Below, in pieces: positions 1 through 7,686 of a DNA stretch of 64,000 bases. Origin of the DNA: Mediterraneibacter glycyrrhizinilyticus (lineage in GTDB: Bacteria; Bacillota; Clostridia; Lachnospirales; Lachnospiraceae). Position 1 is the first letter of the stretch. Every line of letters starts with the position of its first letter. The stretch spans positions 1-64,000 of the forward strand of contig NZ_JACJLR010000013.1 in assembly GCF_016902345.1 (NCBI RefSeq). Direction: 5' to 3'. A model generated the notes under the pieces. The model was not told the origin of the DNA and did not search any database. It saw nothing but the letters and a program-made list of their open reading frames with translations. The translations under genes and the position numbers were made by a program.

Positions 1-42
1 TTGTCGTTAGCCATCTTTTTTCTTTTTATAGGATAAATTTCG

Positions 43-78
43 GGGGCAGATGTGACTCGTATGAGTCACATCTGCCCC
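43..78. repeat. Perfect 16-bp inverted repeat (stem-loop)
   Basis: Two 16-base arms (43-58 and 63-78) are exact reverse complements around a four-base GTAT loop. No T-tract follows on either strand, so it is not a textbook intrinsic terminator. It may end a gene that lies left of the window or belong to the large intergenic palindromes seen elsewhere here. Confidence 0.6.
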
Positions 79-204
79 TGATTTGGACTATCTATTTCCC
101 GACAGCCCCTTTGCTGTTGGGAGCTGTTTTCTTACTGTATAGAGAGCTGTTTTCCAGATTTTCCCGCGATATGACAGACTTCTCCTTTTTTCTCATACCG
201 GCGA

Positions 205-213
205 TGCTATAAT
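205..213 (+). promoter_or_regulatory. Extended -10 promoter element (TGC TATAAT)
   Basis: A consensus TATAAT at 208-213 is preceded by TG one base upstream, giving an extended -10 box. The -35 region is poor, which is usual for extended -10 promoters. It lies 37 bases before the start codon at 250. Confidence 0.5.
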
Positions 214-249
214 GTGCCGGGAACGGAACAGGAAGAAGGAGGAAGGAAA

Positions 250-933
250 ATGACGGAAAAGAGAAAGAAGATCATAGTCGTATCCGCTGTGCTGATCATA
301 CTGGCAGCTGCGGTGCTGGCCGGGATCTGGCTGTACATAAACCGTTTTATCCCGGAAGAATATGTACAGGCAGTGCTGGATGTATCATATAAGAAACAGA
401 CGGAAGCCTACATGGAGATCACCGGAGCGTCGGCGGAAGAGGCGGACCAGATTTTTGAGGACAACCTGGACCTCACCATGGAACAGTTCGAATCCTCGCC
501 CATGCCGGAGGAACTGAAGCCAAAGTACAGAGAACTCTTTGCGCAGCTTGCCGGGCATGTCAGCTATACGGTAGGGGAGGCGGTCAGAGAGGAGGACGGA
601 AGCTTTTCTGTTCCGGTGAAGGTAAAGCCGCTGACCCTGTTCACGGACACTTATGAGACATTCCGGCAGAAAGCCCAGGAATATGCGGATCAGATCACCG
701 ACAGTGTGATGAACGGAGAAGAGATGCCGACAGACGAAGAGATGCAGGCTCAGGTCTATCAGATCTACTATGATGTGCTGTCTGAGGGGATCAATGGCGG
801 GATGATGTACGGTGAGGCACAGGATGTGACGCTGCATGTCAGCAGGAATGACAGCGGCGATTACGAGATCAGTGAAGAGGATATGAAAGAATTGGATTCC
901 CTTTTGATCGCAGATACAGGGGAAGATTTCTGA
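250..933 (+). CDS. Membrane-anchored protein of unknown function
   Basis: A 227-residue protein begins with a short basic segment followed by one long hydrophobic stretch (about residues 7-30), so it is a signal-anchor or N-terminally tethered extracellular protein. The rest is acidic and hydrophilic, rich in Glu, Met and Tyr, with predicted alpha/beta content and no catalytic motif that I recognise. It resembles DUF5105-like lipoprotein domains of Clostridia in general character, but it lacks a lipobox cysteine and I do not claim the family. The ATG at 250 was chosen because a GGAGGAAGG ribosome binding site lies just upstream; a start at 214 would overlap the -10 box. It converges on the sensor-kinase gene. 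Confidence 0.75.
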   Translation: MTEKRKKIIVVSAVLIILAAAVLAGIWLYINRFIPEEYVQAVLDVSYKKQTEAYMEITGASAEEADQIFEDNLDLTMEQFESSPMPEELKPKYRELFAQLAGHVSYTVGEAVREEDGSFSVPVKVKPLTLFTDTYETFRQKAQEYADQITDSVMNGEEMPTDEEMQAQVYQIYYDVLSEGINGGMMYGEAQDVTLHVSRNDSGDYEISEEDMKELDSLLIADTGEDF

Positions 934-1091
934 GCGGCGGCCGGGCAGAGGCTCTCTCCGGCATGTGCAGATGCCGGTGCCGCACGATATAGCAGCGCGG
1001 ATTTGCCGGGCGGTCAATGGAGAGAACATCCTGCAGGGTGAGCGGCGGAGAAAATGCACGAGAGAACGCCCGGCAGCAGTGTGAAGACAGG

Positions 1092-2027
1092 CTATGGTTG
1101 AGAAGGATCCTGTGGAGGATCTTCAGAACGGAAGAAGAGACGCACGGACAGGATCCCGTCCTCATAGACTGCGTCAATACTCCCGCCCATCTGCTCGGTC
1201 AGCGCCCTGGCGATGGAAAGGCCCAGACCGGTGGAGCCGGCAGAAGCGGTCTCCACGGTGTAGAACCGGTCAAACAGACGCCCTGCCTGTATCTCGTCAA
1301 GGTGGGAAGCGTGGTTGGAAAAAGTGATCTCTCCATCTTCGCCAAGGGTGATATCCAGGTCGCCATCGCTGTATTTGATGGCATTGCTGATCAGATTTCC
1401 GAAGATCCGGGAGCAGGCATTGCGGTTGAGAAGCCGGTTCACATTTCTCTCGGGCAGAGTAATTCGGGGAGTGATCCTGTGCTGTTTCAGCGCACCGTAG
1501 TAAGCGGAGATGCTTTCTTCAAGGAGACGGTTCAGAACGACTGGCTCCGGGGATGTGCTGTCGGATGCCGTGGTAAATACAGAGTAGCGGAACAGCTCTT
1601 CCGTAAGCTGCCTTAAGGCTTCCGTACGCTCCCGGATGACCCGGATATAGCGCTCTGCATTTGCAGAGTTTTTTTCTTTTTCGAGAAGATCCAGATAACC
1701 GCAGACCGCAGTGAGCGGCGTGCGGAGGTCATGGGAGATGTTCGTCACCGCGTCTTTTAATTCCAGATCACCCTGCTGGAAACGCTGGCGGTCCTTTTTT
1801 AGTTTACTCAGCTCATTATTGATATCTTTTGCAAGCTTCCGCATATGGCGGTCCCGGCTGGAGATCCCGATGAGGGTGTTGGTGTCTGTCGTGAGCCTGT
1901 CGGCAAACTCCTCTGCGATCTCGTCCGCAGATTTCTGCAGGAGAAGGATCTTGACAGCGAGTACCAGCATTATGATGATGAGAATGCCGATCAGGACACA
2001 AAGCCAGAATTCCATGATAGCCTCCAA
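1092..2027 (-). CDS. Sensor histidine kinase
   Basis: This 311-residue kinase has an N-terminal hydrophobic segment (about residues 5-28), a helical linker, a dimerisation domain with the H-box NISHDLRTPLTA (phosphoacceptor His near residue 96), and a GHKL ATPase domain with N-box ISNAIKYS and G-box GSTGLGLSIA. It has essentially no extracellular sensor loop, as in intramembrane-sensing kinases of the BceS type that work with an ABC transporter. It is the last gene of a reverse-strand module: response regulator, ATPase, permease, kinase. All catalytic boxes look intact, unlike the permease and the response regulator, so the kinase may now lack a working output. Confidence 0.93.
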   Translation of the reverse strand: MEAIMEFWLCVLIGILIIIMLVLAVKILLLQKSADEIAEEFADRLTTDTNTLIGISSRDRHMRKLAKDINNELSKLKKDRQRFQQGDLELKDAVTNISHDLRTPLTAVCGYLDLLEKEKNSANAERYIRVIRERTEALRQLTEELFRYSVFTTASDSTSPEPVVLNRLLEESISAYYGALKQHRITPRITLPERNVNRLLNRNACSRIFGNLISNAIKYSDGDLDITLGEDGEITFSNHASHLDEIQAGRLFDRFYTVETASAGSTGLGLSIARALTEQMGGSIDAVYEDGILSVRLFFRSEDPPQDPSQP

Positions 2028-2107
2028 TTGTTCTTTTATTGTTTTACCCGCAGTGACCGTTTTATCTGCAGAGACTGTCCGTCATCCATCCGGGGCGGAA
2101 ATGCCGG

Positions 2108-2946
2108 TTATTTGATATCTTTCTTCTTAAATACAAGGGTGCCGGCGCCTGCCGCAGCAGCTGTGATGATAACGGAGTAGGTATACAGTATAGGAACGTT
2201 CTCCGCCTCCATATTGGTAAACTGCACTGTCTGACCTGTCGGAAGAAAATCGTTAATGAACTCGCAGGTCTTCCGCGCTGTCCCGCTCAGATAAACGGGA
2301 TTGGGACTTCCTCTGTAGTTACGGAACTGCCGCCCTTCTCGTTCATGACAACGGACTGGGTGGTGATCGTCTCGGGAGCTTCCAGCCATGCCCGGATATA
2401 GAGTGAGACAAAGAGCAGCAGGAAGATCAGAAGGATGTTGATGACAGTGGCTGCGGCCCTGTTCTGGCACAGCATGGATATCATCGTGCAGATAGAAGCA
2501 AAAGCGGCCGCTGCGGCCAGGATCCCGATGCATGTGGCAAAGACCAGTTCTGCGCCGGCGTCAAATCTCCCCATCAGAGGGAGCCCCACCGCGAAGGACG
2601 CGATCAGGTTAAAGGCACACATGACCGCGCCTGCCGTGATGCAGACGATCAGGTTTGAGAGATAGATGTCACGGCGCCTGTGCCCGATGACAAGCTTGTT
2701 GCGGATCGTTCCGTCGCTGTATTCTGTTCCCAGGAAAAGACTGATAAATGCGGAGAGAAGGATCCCGGTCCAGATCGAAAAGGAAAAGAAAAGGTCATCG
2801 ATCTGAGGGACTTCGCCGGAAGCGGTAGTGGTAAGGTAATTCATCACCTGCATAAAGACTCCGTAGCAGAATGCGAAGATGCAGCAGATCCAGAACACCT
2901 TGTTTTTAAAAAGTCTCGAAAAATTTGCGGCTAACAGTTTATTCAT
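2108..2946 (-). pseudogene. ABC-2 type transporter permease, frameshifted
   Basis: Translation from the ATG at 2946 gives a multi-pass membrane protein (MNKLLAANFSRLFKNKVF...) that stops after 219 residues at 2287. The missing C-terminus continues in the next frame down to a stop at 2108: NPVYLSGTARKTCEFINDF, a last transmembrane segment and the ending LVFKKKDIK, which matches the usual end of this permease family. The switch maps to the GGG run at 2303-2305 (plus strand); one added base restores a single frame of about 279 residues. The start overlaps the end of the ATPase gene by 8 bases, showing translational coupling. It is either a genuine loss-of-function mutation or a base-call error in a homopolymer. 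Confidence 0.85.
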
Positions 2947-3853
2947 GGCTCTTCCCTCCGATCAGATTGATGTAATAGCTCTCCAGGCTCTCCTCGCGTT
3001 CGGTCATAGAGATGACATCGCATCCCTGGAGATCCAGGGCATGGGTGAGCTTTGAGACATTGACTCTGGCAAAAATGTCTGCCATGGTGTCGGAGAGGAC
3101 GCTGTATTCCAGTTCCATCTCATCCAGTACCCGGGTGAGCGCCCGGATGTCAGAGACCTGTACCCGGATACATTTGCGGCATGCCGCATCAAGCTCTTTT
3201 GCGCTTATTTCTTTTACCATATGCCCGCCGTCGATGAATCCGTAATGGGTGGCGAGGCGGGAGAGCTCATCCAGGATATGGCTTGAGATAAGGAATGTGA
3301 TCTGATATTCCCTGTTCAGTTTCAGGATCAGCTCGCGCATCTCAATGATACCCTGCGGATCCAGTCCGTTGATGGGTTCATCCAGTACGAGAAAATCCGG
3401 GTTACCTGCAAGGGCAATGGCGATTCCCAGCCGCTGGCGCATTCCCAGCGAGAAGTTTTTGGCTTTTTTCTTTCCTGTATTTTCAAGCCCCACCAGTTTT
3501 AGGAGTTCCGGGATGTCGCCGAAATCCGGAAGTCCGATGATGCGGTACTGTTCTTTTAAATTTTCTTCCGCAGTCATGTCCATATAGATGGAAGGCGTCT
3601 CGATGACCGCGCCCATCCTGCGCCGGCACCGGTTGATTTGGGAATCTGTATTCTTGACTCCGTAAAGTTTATAGTTTCCTGAAGTGGGCTCCTGCAGTCC
3701 GCAGATCAGACGGATGAGTGTGGTCTTTCCGGCGCCGTTCTTTCCGATGAAGCCGTAGATGGCGCCTTTCGGTACATGGATGGAAAGGTCACTGAGTGCT
3801 TTGAAGTGCTGGTAATATTTACTCAGTGAGTCTGCCGTGAGAATGTATTCCAT
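2939..3853 (-). CDS. ABC transporter ATP-binding protein (BcrA-like)
   Basis: This 304-residue ATPase has Walker A GKNGAGKTTL (about residues 38-47), a signature FSLGMRQRLGIA, Walker B FLVLDEP, and a C-terminal extension of about 80 residues that is typical of bacitracin/lantibiotic-type exporters (BcrA/CcmA class). It would drive export or detoxification of a peptide antibiotic together with the adjacent permease. The ATPase reads through intact. A set of phased GTAAAG repeats lies just upstream at 3942-3982 and is the likely response-regulator target, so this gene probably has its own promoter separate from the regulator gene. Confidence 0.93.
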   Translation of the reverse strand: MEYILTADSLSKYYQHFKALSDLSIHVPKGAIYGFIGKNGAGKTTLIRLICGLQEPTSGNYKLYGVKNTDSQINRCRRRMGAVIETPSIYMDMTAEENLKEQYRIIGLPDFGDIPELLKLVGLENTGKKKAKNFSLGMRQRLGIAIALAGNPDFLVLDEPINGLDPQGIIEMRELILKLNREYQITFLISSHILDELSRLATHYGFIDGGHMVKEISAKELDAACRKCIRVQVSDIRALTRVLDEMELEYSVLSDTMADIFARVNVSKLTHALDLQGCDVISMTEREESLESYYINLIGGKSHE

Positions 3854-3941
3854 TGATGTTTCCTCCTTTTTATGAAGTGAGGCACAGAGGCATAGAAAGC
3901 TGCCGCTGCCTGCCTGACAATGTCCATTCTATCCTGCACCG

Positions 3942-3982
3942 GTTAAGAAAGCGGTAAAGAAAAGAGTAAAGAAACAGTAAAG
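3942..3982 (-). promoter_or_regulatory. Phased direct repeats, likely response-regulator operator
   Basis: On the plus strand GTTAAG (3942) and three exact GTAAAG hexamers (3954, 3966, 3977) recur every 11-12 bases. On the reverse strand they read as direct CTTTAC repeats about 90 bases upstream of the ATPase start. Helically phased direct hexamers are the classic target of OmpR/PhoP-family regulators, and this module encodes such a regulator. Confidence 0.6.
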
Positions 3983-4033
3983 ATTGATACGGGTCCCCTT
4001 CTGGTACTGAGAGATTCAGAAGAGGAATTCCTC

Positions 4034-4579
4034 TCAGGACAGCTCCTCATTCAGTTTGAACCCAATCCCCCATACTGCTTCAATATAATCCTTTCCATTG
4101 ACTTCTTTGAGTTTCCTGCGGAGGTTACTGATATGGACTTTGAGGGAACTTTCCATACAGTCGGGCGTGTCTTCGCTGATCCGGTCCAGCATGACAGATT
4201 TTGTTATGACCTGAGATGGATTCTGCATCAGCAGTTTGAGGATCGCGTATTCTGTCCGGGTGAGCCGCTCCTCTGTGTTGAACGGTTTTGTGACATAGTC
4301 TGATGCTCCGCCGAGGAGAAGTTCCACCTTGCCGCTTACTTCTGCTTTGGCGCTGACCACGATGACCGGGATATCGCGGATCAGGGGCAGCAGTTCCTCC
4401 CCGCTTAAGCCCGGGAGCATGAGATCCAGAAGGATCAGGTCCGGTCTGTTGGAAGAAAGATACATAAGCGCCTCAGTCCCGGAATATGCCCGGGCAGTGC
4501 CATAGCCCTCACGGGTGAGCAGTTCTTCCAGCATGTCTCCGATACAGACGTCGTCATCGACGATAAATATATTCTTCAC
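4034..4579 (-). CDS. OmpR-family response regulator with internal deletion
   Basis: The receiver domain is present (acidic pocket VDDD, phosphoacceptor in LILLDLMLP near residue 52, and SAK and TKPF motifs), as is the end of a winged-helix domain (RLTRTEYAILKLLMQNP to AVWGIGFKLNEE). The protein is only 181 residues, whereas family members are about 220-230. The missing 40 or so residues fall between TKPFNTEE and RLTRTEYAI: the last receiver helix, the linker and the N-terminal beta-sheet of the DNA-binding domain. The loss is in frame, so a protein is still made but DNA binding is probably impaired. It is the first gene of the kinase/transporter module. Confidence 0.88.
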   Translation of the reverse strand: MKNIFIVDDDVCIGDMLEELLTREGYGTARAYSGTEALMYLSSNRPDLILLDLMLPGLSGEELLPLIRDIPVIVVSAKAEVSGKVELLLGGASDYVTKPFNTEERLTRTEYAILKLLMQNPSQVITKSVMLDRISEDTPDCMESSLKVHISNLRRKLKEVNGKDYIEAVWGIGFKLNEELS

Positions 4580-4734
4580 TGTAAAGCCTCCTGTAATATC
4601 CTGAACTGTTGGTTTTGTCTTTGTTTATCTGACGTATTTATTTTAGTAACTTCCGTTTAGGAATGCAACTGTAAACAGATATCCAAAAAATATCCATATT
4701 TGGCAAAAAAACTAAAAATATGTGTGATAAAAAC

Positions 4735-4763
4735 TTGATAAATGGTAAAAACGATGATAATGT
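4735..4763 (+). promoter_or_regulatory. Putative promoter of the HTH-Uma2 gene
   Basis: TTGATA (4735-4740) and TAATGT (4758-4763) are separated by 17 bases. The predicted transcript would carry a leader of about 160 bases that includes the 9-bp tandem repeat. Confidence 0.5.
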
Positions 4764-4828
4764 GGATATATAGGCAACACAGGAACGGTGGCGGATAAAA
4801 CAGGGCGGCAGAAAGACAGCGGACCTTC

Positions 4829-4873
4829 AGTCGGTACAGTCAGCATAGTCAGTACAGTCGGTATAGTAAATAT
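4829..4873 (+). repeat. Five tandem 9-bp units
   Basis: Units AGTCGGTAC, AGTCAGCAT, AGTCAGTAC, AGTCGGTAT and AGTAAATAT run head to tail (4829, 4838, 4847, 4856, 4865). The first four fit AGTCRGYAY and the last is degenerate. They lie in the leader 50-100 bases before the start codon of the HTH-Uma2 gene. Confidence 0.8.
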
Positions 4874-4926
4874 AGCGGTCTGGCGATATCCTGCTCTGCC
4901 GCGGATATGGTAAGGGGTGAGATGAG

Positions 4927-5715
4927 ATGACAGTAAAAGAACTGCAGGAACGGAAAAAGGAACTGGGATTTACGTATGTGCAGATCGCGGAGATGTCCGG
5001 AGTGCCCCTGGGGACTGTACAGAAGGTGCTCGGCGGGGTGACCCTGACGCCGCGTTATGAGACGATCATGGCGCTGGAGCAGGTACTGGGAGAGAGCGGA
5101 GGCGACGGCAGGGTCCTTCGTGAGCCGCTGAAAAATTACCTGAAAAAACCTCAGGGAGAGTATACCCGGGAGGATTACGAGCTGCTGCCGGATGATATCC
5201 GCGTGGAACTGATAGACGGGGTGATCTATACGATGGCTGCTCCGACCTCCGCCCATCAGCTGATCGCAGGCTTTATTTATGGCAAACTGCTCAGCCATAT
5301 GCTGGAGAAGAAAGAAAACTGTATGCCGATGATCTCTCCGCTGGACGTGCAGATCGACTGTGATGACAAGACCATGGTGCAGCCCGATGTGATCATCGTC
5401 TGCGACCGGGATAAGATCATCAACCGGTGTGTTTACGGTGCGCCAGATTTTGTCGTGGAGGTACTTTCCAAATCTTCGAAGAGAAGAGATTCTGTCATCA
5501 AGCTGCACAAATATATGTCAGCAGGAGTGAGAGAGTACTGGATGATCGATCCGGAGCAGAAAAAGGTCATCGTATACGATTTTGAGGCAGAGGATTACCC
5601 GACGGTCCACGGGTTTGACACGGTACTCCCTGTCAGGATCTGGAATGGAGAGTGCAGGATCGATTTTAACGAAGTGTATGAGCATATCCGTTTCCTTTAT
5701 GAGAGGGAAAAATAA
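4927..5715 (+). CDS. HTH domain fused to Uma2-family (PD-(D/E)XK-like) nuclease domain
   Basis: Residues about 1-55 form a helix-turn-helix (YVQIAEMSGVPLGTVQKVLGG). Residues about 75-255 are a Uma2/DUF820 domain: the opening motif RVELIDGVIY, the mid-domain MVQPDVIIVCD, then APDFVVEVLSKSS and YMSAGVREYWMIDPE, which together supply the PD-(D/E)XK-like acidic residues. The Uma2 family is abundant in cyanobacteria and Chloroflexi and is often linked to mobile DNA, but its function is not settled. The fused HTH suggests either autoregulation or targeting to DNA. The start codon follows a good AAGGGGTGAG site. The gene stands alone. Confidence 0.88.
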   Translation: MTVKELQERKKELGFTYVQIAEMSGVPLGTVQKVLGGVTLTPRYETIMALEQVLGESGGDGRVLREPLKNYLKKPQGEYTREDYELLPDDIRVELIDGVIYTMAAPTSAHQLIAGFIYGKLLSHMLEKKENCMPMISPLDVQIDCDDKTMVQPDVIIVCDRDKIINRCVYGAPDFVVEVLSKSSKRRDSVIKLHKYMSAGVREYWMIDPEQKKVIVYDFEAEDYPTVHGFDTVLPVRIWNGECRIDFNEVYEHIRFLYEREK

Positions 5716-5823
5716 GAAAGGGATAAATAAAGTATAAACAATTCTAAAATAAGTGATAAAGTCACTGACAGATCAGGAATCTTCTGTTAAAATGCATTTC
5801 ATAGATGAAAAGGAGGTTCCAAT

Positions 5824-5985
5824 ATGCTGAAATATTACTTTTATATGTTTATCTTATATAATGATTATGGAAAAAAACTGAAGGAAGTCCTGAACGGACT
5901 GTTTCCGGGGCTGATCAGAGAGCCGGTGCGGGTGCGCGTTCCGGTAGAGACACCGGACAGAAGACAGAGATTCGGCAGAAGGTAA
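5824..5985 (+). CDS. Small 53-residue protein, unknown
   Basis: A strong AAAGGAGG site lies 8 bases before the ATG at 5824, and the frame runs 53 codons to TAA at 5983. The peptide has an aromatic hydrophobic N-terminus (MLKYYFYMFILYNDYG), a KK-rich amphipathic middle, and a basic Arg/Pro-rich tail ending RRQRFGRR. It is followed 24 bases later by an intrinsic terminator, so it forms a compact monocistronic unit. No family is recognised; it could be a membrane-associated peptide or leaderless bacteriocin-like molecule, but that is speculation. Confidence 0.6.
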   Translation: MLKYYFYMFILYNDYGKKLKEVLNGLFPGLIREPVRVRVPVETPDRRQRFGRR

Positions 5986-6009
5986 GCAGAAGCGAAAAAA
6001 GCAGCGATA

Positions 6010-6043
6010 CAGCTTGAGGTGGCATCCATCTTGAGCTGTTTTT
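6010..6043 (+). terminator. Intrinsic terminator after the small-protein gene
   Basis: Arms 6010-6022 and 6026-6038 form a 13-bp stem (three G-T pairs) around a CAT loop, followed directly by TTTTT. Confidence 0.75.
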
Positions 6044-6189
6044 GCGATTGCGGCGAACCAAAGTCCGGGCCTGCCCGAGACCTTGCCGACCGCTTACAAT
6101 CCCGGAACATGCCATTTGGCACTTCCGGTGCTTCTGGTGGTTACAGTGAATCGTAAAATATGATCACAGGGGAGAAAAGGGGAGACAAA

Positions 6190-7197
6190 ATGCGGAAAAG
6201 GAAAACAGAGAAGAAAATGGAGAAGCAGCCGGAAAAGAAACGGAGATGCGCTCTGGTGGCGCTCAGCATGGCTCTTGCCCTTATGCTGACTGCCTGCGGC
6301 ATCAAGGAAGTCTATACGGATACAGCATCAGAAACGTCATCAACCCAAGTCAGTGAGTACGATACGGTGGCTGAGGTTCCGGAGTACAGTGGAGAACCAT
6401 ATGTGGAGATCAATGAGAACCAGCCGGATTTCTCAGAGGAAGAATTGACCACAGCAGCGTATGAAGAGTACAGTGAGCTGGATGAACTGGGAAGATGCGG
6501 GGAGGCAAAAGCCTGTGTCGGAGAAGAACTGATGCCCACAGAAGAAAGAGAGAGCATCAGTGAGGTGAAGCCGACTGGCTGGAAAAACGAGACGTATGAT
6601 ACTGTAAACGGCGGTTATCTGTATAACCGGTGTCATCTGATCGGCTATCAGCTTTCCGGGGAGAACGCCAACGAAGAGAACCTGATCACAGGGACCCGCT
6701 ATATGAATACAGAAGGGATGCTTCCCTTTGAAGATATGGTCGCAGACTATGTGCATGAAACGGAAAACCACGTAATGTACCGCGTCACTCCGGTCTTTGT
6801 GGGGGATGATCTCGTGGCATCCGGGGTCCAGATGGAGGCAGAGTCTGTGGAGGATGACGGCGCGGGAATCTGCTTTAATGTTTATGTTTACAATGTGCAG
6901 CCGGATATTACGATCGACTATGCGACCGGGGACAACTGGGAGACAACGGAGGAAGAAAAGGCAGAGCAGAAAGAACAGGCAGCGGATTCTGCAAAGAAAC
7001 AGACAGACAGCACAGGAGCGGATACAGATGTGTCGGAAGAGCAGACCTATATCATCAATAAAAACACTCATAAATTCCATCTTCCGGACTGTTCCGGAGC
7101 GGCGGATATCAAGGAGAAGAACCGGGAGGAGTTCCACGGGACAAGGGAGGATGTGACCGCGCAGGGATATGAGCCCTGTGGGAGATGTGATCCTTAA
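6190..7197 (+). CDS. DNA/RNA non-specific endonuclease lipoprotein
   Basis: The 335-residue protein has a basic N-terminus, a hydrophobic signal and a lipobox LMLTAC (Cys near residue 36), so it is a surface lipoprotein. The central domain has the EndA/NucA-type beta-beta-alpha core NRCHLIGYQLSGENANEENL, with the catalytic His in RCHL, and GTRYMNTEGM. The C-terminus, after an acidic Lys/Gln-rich linker, is a small cysteine/histidine module (KFHLPDCSGA ... GYEPCGRCDP) that probably binds zinc. The likely role is extracellular nucleic-acid degradation or DNA uptake. The ATG at 6190 was chosen over 6160 because AGGGGAGA precedes it at normal spacing. Confidence 0.88.
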   Translation: MRKRKTEKKMEKQPEKKRRCALVALSMALALMLTACGIKEVYTDTASETSSTQVSEYDTVAEVPEYSGEPYVEINENQPDFSEEELTTAAYEEYSELDELGRCGEAKACVGEELMPTEERESISEVKPTGWKNETYDTVNGGYLYNRCHLIGYQLSGENANEENLITGTRYMNTEGMLPFEDMVADYVHETENHVMYRVTPVFVGDDLVASGVQMEAESVEDDGAGICFNVYVYNVQPDITIDYATGDNWETTEEEKAEQKEQAADSAKKQTDSTGADTDVSEEQTYIINKNTHKFHLPDCSGAADIKEKNREEFHGTREDVTAQGYEPCGRCDP

Positions 7198-7204
7198 AAT
7201 GTCC

Positions 7205-7310
7205 GTAACAGCTCAGCCATGCAGGTCGGATCCGCTGGTTTACAGCCACTTCTTGCTGAGAGCGTACGTCATGTGCTTTTGTTTATCCTGGGGTATGGCT
7301 GAGTTGTTAC
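7205..7310. repeat. Long-range inverted repeat, copy 1 of a dispersed palindrome
   Basis: The arm GTAACAGCTCAGCCAT (7205-7220) is matched at 15 of 16 positions by the reverse complement of 7295-7310. The same sequence family forms the stem-loop downstream of pcrA (47269-47318), where the arms read GTAACAGTTCGGCCAT. Both copies are followed by AATTTG. Confidence 0.7.
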
Positions 7311-7339
7311 AATTTGTGGAAAGAAAAAAAGAAAAATTC

Positions 7340-7368
7340 TTGACAAATATTCTTATACACAGTATACT
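7340..7368 (+). promoter_or_regulatory. Consensus sigma-A promoter for tRNA-Trp
   Basis: A perfect TTGACA (7340-7345) is separated by 17 bases from TATACT (7363-7368), ending 34 bases before the tRNA. Confidence 0.85.
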
Positions 7369-7402
7369 ATACAAGTGACTTGCGGATGGTAAGTTACTAT
7401 AC

Positions 7403-7473
7403 AGGGGATTGGTCAAATGGTATGATAGGGGTCTCCAAAACCTTTGGTGGGAGTTCGATTCTCTCATCCCCTG
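7403..7473 (+). tRNA. tRNA-Trp (anticodon CCA)
   Basis: A full cloverleaf can be drawn: acceptor AGGGGAT (7403-7409) with ATCCCCT (7466-7472), a 4-bp D stem, anticodon stem GGGGT/ACCTT around the loop CTCCAAA (anticodon CCA), T arm GGGAG-TTCGATT-CTCTC, and discriminator G. The 3' CCA is not encoded. It sits directly behind a consensus promoter and before a stem-loop. Confidence 0.93.
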
Positions 7474-7478
7474 CTGTT

Positions 7479-7522
7479 AAAAGCCTGGAAAACTGCGTAA
7501 AATCAATGTTTTCCAGGCTTTA
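7479..7522 (+). terminator. Stem-loop terminator after tRNA-Trp
   Basis: AAAGCCTGGAAAAC (7480-7493) pairs perfectly with 7508-7521, and T-rich sequence follows. Confidence 0.65.
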
Positions 7523-7686
7523 TCTGTTTGCAGATAAAATTCAATCGAAACCTAATCTGACCGAAAATAAGGATGACAAGCAGCAAAACAAAAAGTACTG
7601 CTGTTTTTTTCTGTAGTTTTATTGCCGGGCAGTCGTTTGCCTGTTCTGTTTTCTTTCATATTGTTTATTCTATTCTTCTGATAAAT

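Larger units (their letters stand above)
4580..4926. other. Intergenic region between divergent genes
   Basis: No protein gene was found. The left part is AT-rich and should hold the promoter of the response-regulator gene on the reverse strand. The right part holds a forward promoter (4735-4763) and a 9-bp tandem repeat (4829-4873). Confidence 0.6.

Noticed and set aside
1017-1616. Forward gene antisense to the sensor kinase
   Set aside because: The kinase frame on the reverse strand has all catalytic motifs; the forward frame has none.
4829-4873. CRISPR-like repeats
   Set aside because: Units are 9 bases, contiguous and without spacers; there are no cas genes.
5865-6122. Reverse-strand protein gene overlapping the 53-residue peptide gene
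   Set aside because: No ribosome binding site, low-complexity composition, and it runs through an intrinsic terminator.
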